A stretch of 64,000 nt of DNA, taken from the NCBI GenBank assembly GCA_029931535.1, contig JAQPZY010001625.1:5768501-5832500 (forward strand), read 5' to 3'. Origin of the DNA: Margaritifera margaritifera (Eukaryota > Mollusca > Bivalvia > Unionida > Margaritiferidae). Below the pieces are notes generated by a model. It worked only from the letters and a program-made list of their open reading frames with translations. It ran no database searches and was not told where the DNA came from. The first letter of the stretch is position 1. Each line of letters begins with the position of its first letter. Shown in pieces: positions 25,903-36,755 of this stretch. The position numbers were made by a program, and so were the translations under genes.

Positions 25903-28800
25903 TTAGGTATGAGGTTTATATTGTTTAATTCTTAATTATTCAATAAGAATTTAACACATAGTATCATCGTTCATCGCGAAAAGTAGGTAACCATTAGCAC
26001 GTCATATTTTTTCTAGCTTTGCAAGTATTCTTAAATTTTTTTTTTGCAATATTTAAGTGCACAAAGACTCTATTTGTTTCTCATAATAAAGCGTTGTTTA
26101 ATTTTGTCAATATAACATTTTACTTTGCGTATTTCTACTTCATAAAAACCAGTTTTAAAATTGCTGCATTGAAAATTTTAATTTAATATCATCCCATTCA
26201 CAAGCAATTTACAACATGGCTTTTGTTGGTCAATATTACGTCTTGTCGGTGTGCTTTTTTGATTTCTCGTCCTGACAGATGTCAAAGATTTGATGCATGA
26301 GTGATCCGGGTCAATGTCTGCTGTATGTACAAATTCCTCAAATTGAACATGCTTTGCTGTAGAACAGAATACAATTACAATTGAATGTGTCCACACGGAT
26401 TCAACCACTTCAGATCTTATCCTGAGGGCTGATTCATTGATCTTTTTGGGGTGATGGCGCAGTGGGGAGGGGGGGGGGGAGTGGTAGGGGAGGAGGGCTG
26501 TGGGATGACATTACGCTAGCAAACGTGCATGTGGGCTTCGGCGTCCTCACACACGGACGAACAATGCGACAGTGCTAACACTTTGCAAGGTGAGAAGACA
26601 GCAACTACCATTTTATTCATCTGTTTGGTACTAACACTGATCATATTCCTATCTCTTATCGCATCAGTTATCTTGCGTGAAGATAAAGATAACTGATTTG
26701 GACGATAACTTTCTTTCATTGTTATTTTTAAAAGCTTTCTATAACAAAAGAATATGCAAGAATTCTTACAAAGTAACAAGTAGAAGCTGACAGTAGAATT
26801 GTGAGCACAACTTTGCCATTGCCATTGTATTGCATTTTAATGTGAATATAGTATGGGTCCCGTAGCCGCGGACAGCATTACCCATGGTGTATGTTTTAGT
26901 TCCGTTAGACCATTGTGACATAGTTTTTACTTGGTCGACCGAATTACTGTAGCATGTGCAAAGTGCCGGTGGTCGGAACTCACTTACCTCGTGTTTTCCG
27001 TCCATGGTTGCCACCACGTACAACTATATAGATTACTGCTTTTCTGCATCTAATTTCACTGGATAGATTCTTTGTTAGGAACTTGCCATCTTCACGATAA
27101 CGATCTTTTAGATGTATAGGTATGTAATAGATGTAGATGTTCTTCTTTTCTTTCTATCATTTGTGTGTTTGATAGAATAGTTTACTACGTTAAAATGTTT
27201 CGGAATTTGTCCCAAGTTTCCAGTATGTCTGACAAATTTTATATAACACAATGCTATCAGATTTAATATAGTCTGCTTCGTGTTACAGTCGTATTTTATC
27301 TGACCTGACAAGTTGGGTCGAATTAATTATGTATGTTTCGATTATGCAGTAAACGACGAGAAACATTTTAGCTTCTCATAATCCCGATTGATTATTCTTG
27401 TTGTAGATACATTTACGTAAGAACTTCATTATCATGTAATTCCATATAGTCATTAATGGAGAACAGTTTTAATGTTTAACCCGGTCTTTTTTTGTGTACG
27501 CGAACATAACATGTATAGTGCTTTTTATACTAAAGCACGCGAGAGTTTAGGGCACATATATTACACGGTTCAGTTTTGTATTTTGGCTGACTGAGGTAAT
27601 ATGGGCGGAACCATTGGTCTTGGTTCAACTCAGCGTCTGAGGGGTCAAAGGTTCCTATTCTAACTTGTGTCTGCGTGGAAGTAGAGTTCCCAGCGGGTCC
27701 TTTGACAGACGAGAAATGAATGTAGTACATGGGATCATTTCTCGTGTACGTTCTATTATAGTGGAATAACGCTACTTCATATCCGTTGCTGTACGGTGTA
27801 TCGTCATAGTGTTATGTTCATTATATGAATGACATGGTGTCACAACTTCATATTCGTTGATGAACCGTATGTTCTCATAGGTTTTGTGAACATTACAATT
27901 TCATAGATTCGTCTCATATATGAATATCATAGTTTCATAATTTCATGACGCCAATATAGACTCGCATATTCATTAAATGAACATTAGAGTCCATATCTGT
28001 CAAAGTGAACACAACAATTTCGTATCTGTTCTGTTAACAAAATAGTATAACACATGTTTGTTATATGCACAAACTAATACGTATCGTTAACTGGGCAGCC
28101 TATTGAAGAACTTCTCAATACTTCATTTTCAATTCAGCATGCCATTGAATAGTACTATTTAGTATGTGTATACTAAATATAGTGGGTATTTATTTAATAT
28201 AAATTGAGTACAAGATCGAAATATGATTGTTTAGCTATGTGTGTCAGAAATATATGTATTAGAGTAGGGCCAAATTCATTACCATGCATATATACATTGT
28301 AAATAAATGTCATTGCATAACTGGTCTTCATCTCTTCACTAATTCAAAACCCACTCAGCTTATCAGCACGAACAGCACGGAACTCTTAATTTTGCTTATT
28401 TACTTCCTGTCTGCACATTTTTCATCTAAATAATTCACACGGGGTTCAGGATGAAAAATACTGATAAAGTTATTCAACCCACTCTTATCTGTGTCATTAA
28501 TTGAAAAACAAATTGTGCAATAGGTTTAGTTTTATATTCTTCATATTTTATCTCAGTTCCTATTTCTTTTGTTCTCTTCCTGCTTATTACATATTCACAA
28601 TTAGGATTTGATTCATTATTCTCGCGCTTTTCGAAATAAAGTTTGGAGATTATATGATGCTGCCCCTTACGTGCGTTTGTAATGTATCACGACTGATCCG
28701 ACAGAGATAGTGACTTCAAGCTTTGAGTTTAGCTTGGGGATGGTCTGTGGATGTGCACAACCGGTTCAGACTTTCGATCCATGCCCTGGGGTGGAGATGA
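25901..28800. other. non-coding stretch with degenerate tandem phrases
   Basis: A G-rich run lies at 26,463-26,485. Minus-strand open frames at 26,516-27,023 are free of recognisable domains. From ~27,770 to 28,090 a degenerate ~55-60-bp phrase (TTCATAT.CGTT..TG..ACGTAT.., GTGAACATTACAATTTCAT) repeats about five times. No gene was identified. Confidence 0.4.
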
Positions 28801-28817
28801 ATGGTGGGTGGGGGATA

Positions 28818-28902
28818 CAATGACATCATAACAATCGTAACAGACCAATCTAAATATTTGCAAACTAATATTTTAAAGTCTTCTCTGCAGCTCTAAATGT
28901 AT
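28818..28902 (+). repeat. copy of an ~80-bp dispersed phrase
   Basis: The stretch AATGACATCATAACAATCG...TCTCTGCAGCTCTAAA recurs in diverged form at 36,148-36,222. It lies just upstream of the plus-strand LINE. The family is unknown. Confidence 0.6.
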
Positions 28903-28967
28903 GTAATTGCATAAAAAAATGTTTTGTGATTTCATGTCATGTCGCACGACTCATACGCCAAAAAAAA

Positions 28968-29460
28968 GCAGCGTGGCAGTAATGTATAAGAAAAATCTTG
29001 CATATTCGTTGAACAACTATATTGCGGTAACTACCGAATCGTCGGAATTGAATTGAGCATGACCTCGAAAATTCATCTTTTTGTAATTGGTGCTTATCTT
29101 CCTGCCGATGACAATCTTTATTTCTACCAAGAATGTATTGATATGTTAGAGGCCTTGTTTGAATATTATGTTTCCATTGGCGAAATAACACTCATGGGAA
29201 ATTGTAATGCCAGATATGATGAATTTTCCCATTCTTGGTGTTCACGGTGTAAAGCCAATTGCTGACAAACTTTATTTATAAAAACAACTTAGTGGCCCTA
29301 AACAAAACAAACCTGAACAATGGATTGAGTTACACATTTAAGACTCTTAGAATATCTCTTGACTTTATTCTGCAAGATCTGTTCAAATCAGGATACATGT
29401 TTGAGATAAGATCACCATGTATTGTACAGCAATATCTCTGTCCCAGTCGCAAGGTATGCT
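28968..29460 (+). pseudogene. LINE apurinic endonuclease domain
   Basis: Pieces in order are VAVMYKKNLAYSLNN, LFVIGAYLPADDNLYFYQ, EITLMGNCNARYDE and NLVALNKTNLNNGLSYTF, then LRISLDFIL. In intact APE endonucleases the middle block reads GDFNAR; here Asp-Phe is replaced by Asn-Cys, so a catalytic aspartate is lost. Frames change at ~29,045 and ~29,263. Confidence 0.8.
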
Positions 29461-29866
29461 GATCCTCTCTCTATATTTTCCCATTCTCCATCATGGGATA
29501 CAGCTGACACAGGAAGGCATATATTTTACCAACTAGAGGTTGACATAAGATTAAACGAATTATTAGATTCCATTCCACTAGCTCCGACACAAATTGAAGA
29601 GTTAAATAATAAACTGGTGCTTGCTATAAAACAGGTTGCATTAAATATTATCCCTAAAAAAAACTATTCATATACAAGGCATTATTGGTCACCTGATGGC
29701 CATGAAGCACATGAAAGGGCCAGACATTTCAGAAGGATATGGATTGAAAAAGATAGGCTCAGGGGGCTAATGTATGTCAGCTACAAACAATACAAGGATG
29801 TCAAGAGAGAATTTAGGAAAATTCAAGGGCAAGCTATTATTGAATACGAAGAAAGTATGTTTAATG

Positions 29867-30064
29867 ATTTAGACCAGGGGTCCCCAACCTTTTTGTGCCT
29901 ACAGGCACATTTGTGAGTTTCAGAGTGGCGGGCACGAACCAATTGACTTGACTCATTTTTAAAAATTTTTATTATTCATTATAAACTCTTCCGCGGGCAC
30001 ACAAAAAACCTTGGCGGGCGCCATGGCGCCCACGGGCACCGCGTTGGGGACCACTGATTTAGAC
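29867..30064. mobile_element. non-autonomous hAT (MITE) with 8-bp target duplication
   Basis: The element spans 29,875-30,056. It begins CAGGGGTCCCCAACC and ends GTTGGGGACCACTG, an imperfect terminal inverted repeat typical of hAT/Charlie-like MITEs. It is flanked on both sides by ATTTAGAC (29,867-29,874 and 30,057-30,064), the 8-bp duplication expected for hAT. It sits inside the LINE RT frame; removing the element plus one copy of the duplication makes the two LINE halves read through. The MITE is therefore younger than the LINE. Confidence 0.93.
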
Positions 30065-30822
30065 GAAGCAGCAGAGTTAGATATTAGACTTTTCTGGAAA
30101 GAATATGATAAACATCGGAATATGTGCAGAAACTCTAAAAGCTGTTTCAAACTGAGGTTTGATGGAAAAACAGTATGCAATCCACAAGAGATAGCTAACT
30201 TATTTGCCAAATACTTTAAACACCAATACACCCCAGAGAATAAGTCATTATCTAGCTCTACAGTGAATAAAAAATACGATCTTAAAGATCCCGTTTTTAC
30301 TGAAAACTTTACATTTGCTGAAATAGAAGCATCCCTAAAACAGCTTAAGTTGCGTAAAGCGCTGGGGATAGATGGTGTACAGAATGATCATATAAAATAT
30401 GGTGGCAGGAAACTGATAGAAATTATTACAAATCTATTCAATGCAATACTAAGAAAAACTTATATACCATGTGACTGGAAAGTAGACCTAATTGTACCAA
30501 TCTACAATGGCGGAGGAAAGTGTAAAAACGATCCTGGTAGTTACAGAGCTGTATCTTTACTACCTGTTTTGTACAAACTATTTGAAAAATGTATATATAA
30601 TAGATGTAATACACGGTACAAAAGGAAAACGGCAAAACTTTGCGAATACTCAACAACGGTGCTTCCAAAATGGATTGAGTTGTACAATGGCATATTTTAA
30701 CTTACATGAAGCTATCTTCACTAACCTGGAATTTAAATCATAAGTATATGCCGCATTTGTTGACATAAGGAAAGCTTTTGACATCGTATGGCACGAAGTA
30801 CTTTTTCATAAAGCTTTCCCTA

Positions 30823-30918
30823 TTGGGAATTACTGGCACACTCTTCATTTGCCCATTTGGGAATTACTGGCAAACTCTTCATTTGCCCTTTTGGGAATTG
30901 CTGGCAAACTCTTCATTG
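30823..30918. repeat. 34-bp tandem triplication inside LINE RT
   Basis: TTGGGAATTACTGGCA recurs at 30,823, 30,857 and 30,891, an exact 34-bp period with 2.8 copies. The triplicated segment encodes the phrase after motif A (xIGIxGKLF in intact relatives), so the duplication disrupts the frame. Confidence 0.92.
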
Positions 30919-31334
30919 TAATTAAGGAATCATACTGTAATATCTACCAAGGTTGTTATGAATGGCACTAGATCTGAATCTATACCAATCAGGCAAGGTA
31001 TTCGCCAAGGTGGGGCTTTTTATGCCTCTCTACCTGGTGTATATGAATGATATGTTAAAGTTTCTAGAAGATTCCAAATTAGGAATAAACGTATGATCAA
31101 TTCCTTCTGGAAACCCTGCGTTAGCTATAGCGACAACTCCTGCTCATTTACAAGCATTCGGTAATCTGAAATTTTAAAATCAATGAGAATAAAAGTTGCA
31201 TCATTGTTTTCAAACAGAACAGACAGAAGAAAGACCGCAATTTCAAGTGAAAAAGTGGTCCAAAACATTATTCCGATTTCCCGAACTACCGAACACGTAG
31301 GTATCCCAATGAGCTCTACCACAAGCTGTGTAGC

Positions 31335-31352
31335 AACAAAAGAGAGAGAGAG

Positions 31353-31425
<73 letters not shown>
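31335..31425. repeat. (GA)n microsatellite inside LINE
   Basis: About 43 GA units lie between the palm and thumb regions of the LINE. Long Arg-Glu and Ser-Leu open frames across it are artefacts. Confidence 0.97.
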
Positions 31426-31428
<3 letters not shown>

Positions 31429-31439
31429 AAGGCATGTTC

Positions 31440-32276
31440 AAAAGGTGAAAAATCATCATATTCCCTTATCAGGATTCTGAAACTTGAATGCAAATTAAAC
31501 CCCTTAACCACTGCATGTCTATATAAAAAGATTGTTATTCCAACAGCGCTTTATGGTTGCGAAATGTCGTCAAAGATTGGATTGAAAGACATTATAAAAT
31601 TACATGTATTTTAGCATCAATGTGTGAATCACATTCAAGAATTCTCACGTAAGTCCAGGTCTACAATGAACGAAAGCATGCTTGGACTGAACAGAATAGT
31701 CGCTGAAGTTGATGAAAGAAAGCTCAATTTCCTTTGCAAATTATGTCATATGCCTGAGAATACGTTGTCTAAAAGAATATTTTTAATGAGATTGTATACT
31801 TTCCTTCGCAGGAATGACCGTATGAAACAAAAGGGATTTATTCCCGATATATAATTCTCAACAAATATGACTTGAAAGACTTTGTTTATCTTTTTGTGCA
31901 AGATAATATAAGACTTTTCCGGTTCAGAAGGGATAGAAGCGCATTATATGGAACACCATAAATCAATACGAGAATAATAACTTCAAGCTCATTTGATTCA
32001 TCCTTTCAAAGATTTTGAAAAATACATCATTGTATTAAACCCGACATTTTGTGGCAAATACCTCGATCAAACAAAGAGCTTAAACTGGTACAAATTTTAG
32101 CCAGGTTTCTGGTCACTCCATACAGTACGATACTTCATAATTGTCAACATTGCAATACTCATTACACATATGTTATTGCTCATATGCTTATCTCGTGTCC
32201 AAAAACACAAAGAATGAGGATCTATTTGGTGTATATTATCAGTAACTTTGATATTCTACTTGGTGTATATTATTAG
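31440..32276 (+). pseudogene. LINE thumb and C-terminal Cys/His region
   Basis: LNPLTTACLYKKIVIPTALYGCE (31,497-31,565, read as two adjoining blocks) matches the post-RT block in which LINE pols read 'lykkivlpsalYGcE'. The next open segment (31,624-31,854) gives LNRIVAEVDERKLNFLCKLC. The last (32,049-32,276) gives LARFLVTP, CQHCNTHYTY and AHMLISCPKTQRMR: a C-x2-C-x8-H-x4-C knuckle found at the C-terminus of several LINE clades. The frame then enters the 34-bp satellite. Confidence 0.75.
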
Positions 32277-34374
32277 TAACTTTGATATTCTACTTGGTGT
32301 ATATTATCAGTAACTTTGATATTCTACTTGGTGTATATTATCAGTAACTTTGATATTCTACTTGGTGTATATTATCAGTAACTTTGATATTCTACTTGGT
32401 GTATATTATCAGTAACTTTGATATTCTACTTGGTGTATATTATTAGTAACTTTGATATTCTACTTGGTGTATATTATCAGTAACTTTGATATTCTAATTG
32501 ATGTATATTATCAGTAACTTTGATATTCTAATTGATGTATATTATTAGTAACTTTGATATTCTACTTGGTGCATATTATTAGTAACTTTGATATTCTACT
32601 TGGTGTATATTATCAGTAACTTTGATATTCTACTTGGTGTATATTATCAGTAACTTTGATATTCTACTTGGTGTATATTATCAGTAACTTTGATATTCTA
32701 CTTGGTGTATATTATCAGTAACTTTGATATTCTACTTGGTGTATATTATTAGTAACTTTGATATTCTACTTGGTGTATATTATCAGTAACTTTGATATTC
32801 TACTTGATGTATATTATCAGTAACTTTGATATTCTACTATATGTATATTATCAGTAACTTTGATATTCTACTATATGTATATTATCAGTAACTTTGATAT
32901 TCTACTTGGTGTATATTATCAGTAACTTTGATATTCTACTTGGTGTATATTATCTGTAACTTTGATATTCTACTTGGTGTATATTATCAGTAACTTTGAT
33001 ATTCTACTATATGTATATTATCAGTAACTTTGATATTCTACTTGGTGTATATTATCAGTAACTTTGATATTCTACTTGGTGTATATTATCAGTAACTTTG
33101 ATATTCTACTTGGTGTATATTATCAGTAACTTTGATATTCTACTTGGTGTATATTATCAGTAACTTTGATATTCTACTTGGTGTATATTATCAGTAACTT
33201 TGATATTCTCCTTGATGTATATTATCAGTAACTTTGATATTCTACTTAGTGTATATTATTAGTAACTTTGATATTCTACTTGATGTATATTATCAGTAAC
33301 TTTGATATTCTACTTGATGTATATTATCAGTAACTTTGATATTCTACTTGATGTATATTATCAGTAACTTTGATATTCTACTTGATGTATATTATCAGTA
33401 ACTTTGATATTCTACTTGGTGTATATTATCAGTAACTTTGATATTCTACTTGGTGTATATTATCAGTAACTTTGATATTCTACTTGGTGTATATTATCAG
33501 TAACTTTGATATTCTACTTGATGTATATTATCAGTAACTTTGATATTCTACTATATGCATATTATCAGTAACTTTGATATTCTACTTGGTGTATATTATC
33601 AGTAACTTTGATATTCTACTTGATGTATATTATCTGTAACTTTGATATTCTACTTGGTGTATATTATCAGTAACTTTGATATTCTACTTGATGTATATTA
33701 TCTGTAACTTTGATATTCTACTTGATGTATATTATCAGTAACTTTGATATTCTACTTGGTGTATATTATCAGTAACTTTGATATTCTACTTGGTGTATAT
33801 TATCTGTAACTTTGATATTCTACTTGATGTATATTATTAGTAACTTTGATATTCTACTTGGTGTATATTATCAGTAACTTTGATATTCTACTTGGTGTAT
33901 ATTATTAGTAACTTTGATATTCTACTTGGTGTATATTATTAGTAACTTTGATATTCTACTTGGTGTATATTATTAGTAACTTTGATATTCTACTTGGTGT
34001 ATATTATCAGTAACTTTGATATTCTACTTGGTGTATATTATCAGTAACTTTGATATTCTACTTGGTGTATATTATCAGTAACTTTGATATTCTACTTGGT
34101 GCATATTATCAGTAACTTTGATATTCTACTTGGTGTATATTATTAGTAACTTTGATATTCTACTTGGTGTATATTATCAGTAACTTTGATATTCTACTTG
34201 GTGTATATTATCAGTAACTTTGATATTCTACTTGGTGTATATTATCTGTAACTTTGATATTCTACTTGATGTATATTATCAGTAACTTTGATATTCTACT
34301 TGGTGTATATTATCAGTAACTTTGATATTCTACTTAGTGTATATTATTAGTAACTTTGATATTCTACTTGGTGC
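32226..34374. repeat. 34-bp satellite array, ~63 copies, born from LINE coding sequence
   Basis: The monomer is about TTGGTGTATATTATCAGTAA followed by CTTTGATATTCTAC. Variants include TTAG and TCTG for TCAG, and TTGAT, TATAT or ATTGAT for TTGGT. The LINE reading frame enters the first monomer as RIYLVYIISNFDILLG, and the last monomer exits in the matching frame as ISNFDILLGAYLHNISDE and continues as a LINE-like tail. An 11-bp near-direct repeat, TTGGTG(T/C)ATAT, bounds the original 34 bp. I infer slippage or unequal exchange between these repeats. Confidence 0.95.
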
Positions 34375-34560
34375 ATATCTTCATAATATATCTGACGAGT
34401 AACTTGTTCAGCACTTACTTGATAGGGAAGTCCCCTACACATGTGAACTGAATGACCCGAAGTCGACAGAAATGTTATGATGTCAGCTGCAATATTTTCT
34501 GCAGGAATCTTACATGAATTTCGCAAATAATCGGAATGGGTTTTTGTTGTTGTTGTTTTG
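34350..34560 (+). pseudogene. LINE 3' coding remainder beyond the satellite
   Basis: The frame leaving the last satellite monomer reads GAYLHNISDE, stop, LVQHLLDREVPYTCELN, then after another stop CQLQYFLQESYMNFANNR. Stops are few and the amino-acid texture is LINE-like. The position matches the C-terminal helix after the Cys/His knuckle. I cannot confirm it against an intact copy. Confidence 0.5.
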
Positions 34561-35900
34561 TATTTCTTTTTGTTTGTTTATTTTGTTTCTTTGTTTCTTT
34601 GTTTTTAATGTGCTCTTTGTGTAATTGAGGTTTATTGTTTGTTTCTGTTTTAAATTTCAGAAAAGGCTATTGCAAAAACGATCATAAATGAATGAATTAA
34701 CTCAAAATTATTCCACTTAGTTACTTCACAGATAACATAGCTTCACATTATTGAGTAACCTAGTAGAGTATGTCGTTATACATCTGTTAATACTAATGAT
34801 GTAATATTTATCCTAGTTTTCAACCTTTAAAATTGTATTTCGTACCTCATATGTATATTGAGTTGGAGAATAAATGAATGACTGATTTATTTGTAGATTG
34901 TTTACAAACATTTGAGTTCAAGGCCAGTGTTGTTTACAGTTAGACTGTTATTTTTTTTTTTTTTTTTTTTTCTTCATTCGATTGCTTCACATCCTGTTAT
35001 GATATAGGACAAGTGAAAATGTGTACAAATAGGGATTTGGTAAACAAATACTTCATTCCTGTTTAGATCAGTCTGAGGGAATCCATTTGAAATTAGATTC
35101 TACAGTTTGTGTCGTTGAAATCAGACATAATCCGGGAGGAATTATTTATTTAAGATATTCGTTGGAATTACTAAAGTACTCATTGACTTTTGAATTAATG
35201 CATTACTTTGGACTTTTGTGAACTCGTTCAAAGACATTCTGGATTGTATCATTGTGTTATATCAGGACATTCAAGACTATTGAAACTCATTCGGAACATT
35301 CTATATTTTTGGACTTGTGATTAGGACATTTACGATTATTTGGAATTTGATTCACAATATTGTAAGTGTCTCTTGAATTTCACTTTGTACTGTAGGGAAA
35401 TAAATTGTTTGTTAATATTACTTACATTGTTGGTTTCACTTTCTTTCTGTTACATATTTTGCTAGACACAAAGTCGTAACAGTACTCAAACATTGGAATC
35501 GTACGTGGCGCATAAAATTATGTTAATTCGTTCTTATGAAACAATTTTTGGAGGAAAGTTGTTAATAATCAATTTATATTTTAATTTATGTTAAAAAAAC
35601 TTGTGATCTTCGTACGTATGTACTCGTACGTAAGACAACTTTTGCACATCTAATTGTCATTTAATCATTATAGCTGGTAATTATCCGATCCAGTTTTGTC
35701 AGATGCCCTTGTCTAATTGCTGATAGACATTCTTTTCACCGTTCCGCATTTTTAATTTTCATATTATGCCAGGAAAATTATTCAGAAGAAATTTGTTTAC
35801 TTTGATAATACGCTTTGTTTGTACCCTGCCTTTTATTGGAGCCCAAAGCTTCGATACCTTTCCTAAAGTAAAATCTTATTATTACATTTATGTGCATACT
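34561..35900. other. non-coding, possibly decayed LTR-like sequence
   Basis: A T24 tract lies at 34,948-34,971. From ~35,150 to 35,470 the sequence is full of GGACATT/GGACTTT/GGAATTT phrases and ends in TTACATATTTTGCTAGACAC...GTAAC. This texture is reminiscent of LTR sequence, but I see no TG...CA boundary, primer site or partner LTR. Confidence 0.3.
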
Positions 35901-36000
35901 TTTTTATATGTTTGTATATATGTATGTATATAGGCACGCATTTATGTATGTAATCATGTAAGTTTGAATATATGTATTATAAATGCATGTAAATAAGTAC

Positions 36001-36064
36001 GTATGAATGAATGAATGAATGAATGAATGAATGAATGAATGAATGAATGAATGAACGAATGAAT
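36001..36064. repeat. (ATGA)n microsatellite
   Basis: About 14 ATGA/GAAT units with one C substitution near the right end. Confidence 0.95.
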
Positions 36065-36147
36065 GCTCTCTATTTCTTTTAAATAAATAAGTGTTTATAG
36101 AATGTATCTTACTAAAAGCAGGTATTGTCATCACGGACATATATGGA

Positions 36148-36222
36148 AATGACACCCTAACACTCGTAACAGATCAATTGGAAACCTGAAGTTTTAAAAG
36201 TCTCTCTGCAGCTTTAAAACAT
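36148..36222 (+). repeat. second copy of the ~80-bp dispersed phrase
   Basis: Matches 28,818-28,902 (AATGACA...ACTCGTAACAGA, TCTCTGCAGCTTTAAA). Confidence 0.6.
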
Positions 36223-36511
36223 CTAATCTCTGAGACTGGATTGTAGTTTACCAAAATCACAAAGTGATTACTAGTATTAAAGTTTGCGATAAATCACATA
36301 TTCACTCATTCATATAATTTTTATTTGGTCAATTGATTTTTGAAATAAAGTCCATATTATATGTGACTCGAGATCTTCATGCGTTTCATGAGTCCGTTAA
36401 AACTGTATAGCATTAAATCTTAAGCAGTGATTAGTACTTTATAGTCCATTGCAAAACGAATGTTTTAAATTAAGGAATTTTTGGTTTTGCATGGGGCTGT
36501 ACTAGATATAT

Positions 36512-36755
36512 CGTTTAAACAGTGGAAGCGCGAGGGTTCGAGGCGACTGGGGCAATGTTCTTTAGTGGCGCCCCTACTTTGCCACAGAGAGCAGTTTTAA
36601 TGTCAGTTGCCAACCTCCAATCCCCCCAACCCCCATCTAAGCCTCGGTTACAGCTGCAAGAAAAGCTCCCGACGGCGCCCCCCGCCCTCCTCGTCCGGCG
36701 CCTGGAGGCAATTGCTCCCCATCCCGACCCTCCTCGCGCCGCCACTGCGTTTATA
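36512..36755. mobile_element. GC-rich hAT-type MITE with 8-bp target duplication
   Basis: The element spans 36,520-36,747 (228 bp). It starts CAGTGGAAGCGCGAGG and ends CCTCGCGCCGCCACTG, giving 16-bp terminal inverted repeats with two mismatches. Flanks are CGTTTAAA and CGTTTATA, an 8-bp duplication with one mismatch, as for hAT. The interior is strikingly C/G-rich against AT-rich surroundings. Open frames on both strands through it are by-products of the composition. Confidence 0.85.

Larger units (their letters stand above)
29422..31095 (+). pseudogene. LINE reverse transcriptase
   Basis: A helical linker (EELNNKLVLAIKQVALNII, HEARERARHFRRIW-like) runs to FNDLD, where the MITE is inserted. 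The frame resumes at DEAAELDIRLFWKEYDKHR. RT blocks follow: LRKALGIDGVQNDHIKYGG, VDLIVPIYNGGGKCKNDPG, SYRAVSLLPVLYKLFE (to 30,590), then after a frame change YAAFVDIRKAFDIVWHEV (30,750-30,800, motif A) and IRQGIRQGGAFYASL with YMNDMLKFLEDSKLG (30,985-31,080, motif B). The YADD box (motif C) is not readable: the equivalent place gives YSDNS in a shifted frame. Confidence 0.85.
28965..34560 (+). mobile_element. APE-type non-LTR retrotransposon, heavily interrupted
   Basis: In order along the plus strand I read an APE endonuclease (28,968-29,460), linker and RT fingers/palm (29,422-31,100), thumb and C-terminal region (31,440-31,860), a C-terminal Cys/His knuckle (32,049-32,230), then a 34-bp satellite, and finally the very end of the same frame (34,350-34,550). 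Insertions are an hAT MITE (29,875-30,056), a 34-bp triplication (30,823-30,918), a GA tract (31,335-31,425) and the 2.15-kb satellite. Stops and frameshifts are numerous. It is inactive. The clade is uncertain (I/CR1-like by domain order). Confidence 0.85.

Noticed and set aside
30011..30700. 229-codon frame starting at ATG 30,011
   Set aside because: The start codon lies within the hAT MITE; only the part after 30,057 is LINE reverse transcriptase.
31125..31614. Long frames of Arg-Glu (plus) and Ser-Leu (minus)
   Set aside because: They are produced by the GA microsatellite inside the LINE; only the flanking plus-strand part after 31,440 is LINE sequence.
32226..34374. CRISPR array
   Set aside because: Monomers are contiguous without unique spacers, and the sequence is eukaryotic.
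34930..35480. Solo LTR
   Set aside because: The texture is suggestive, but no TG...CA ends, target duplication or partner copy could be found.
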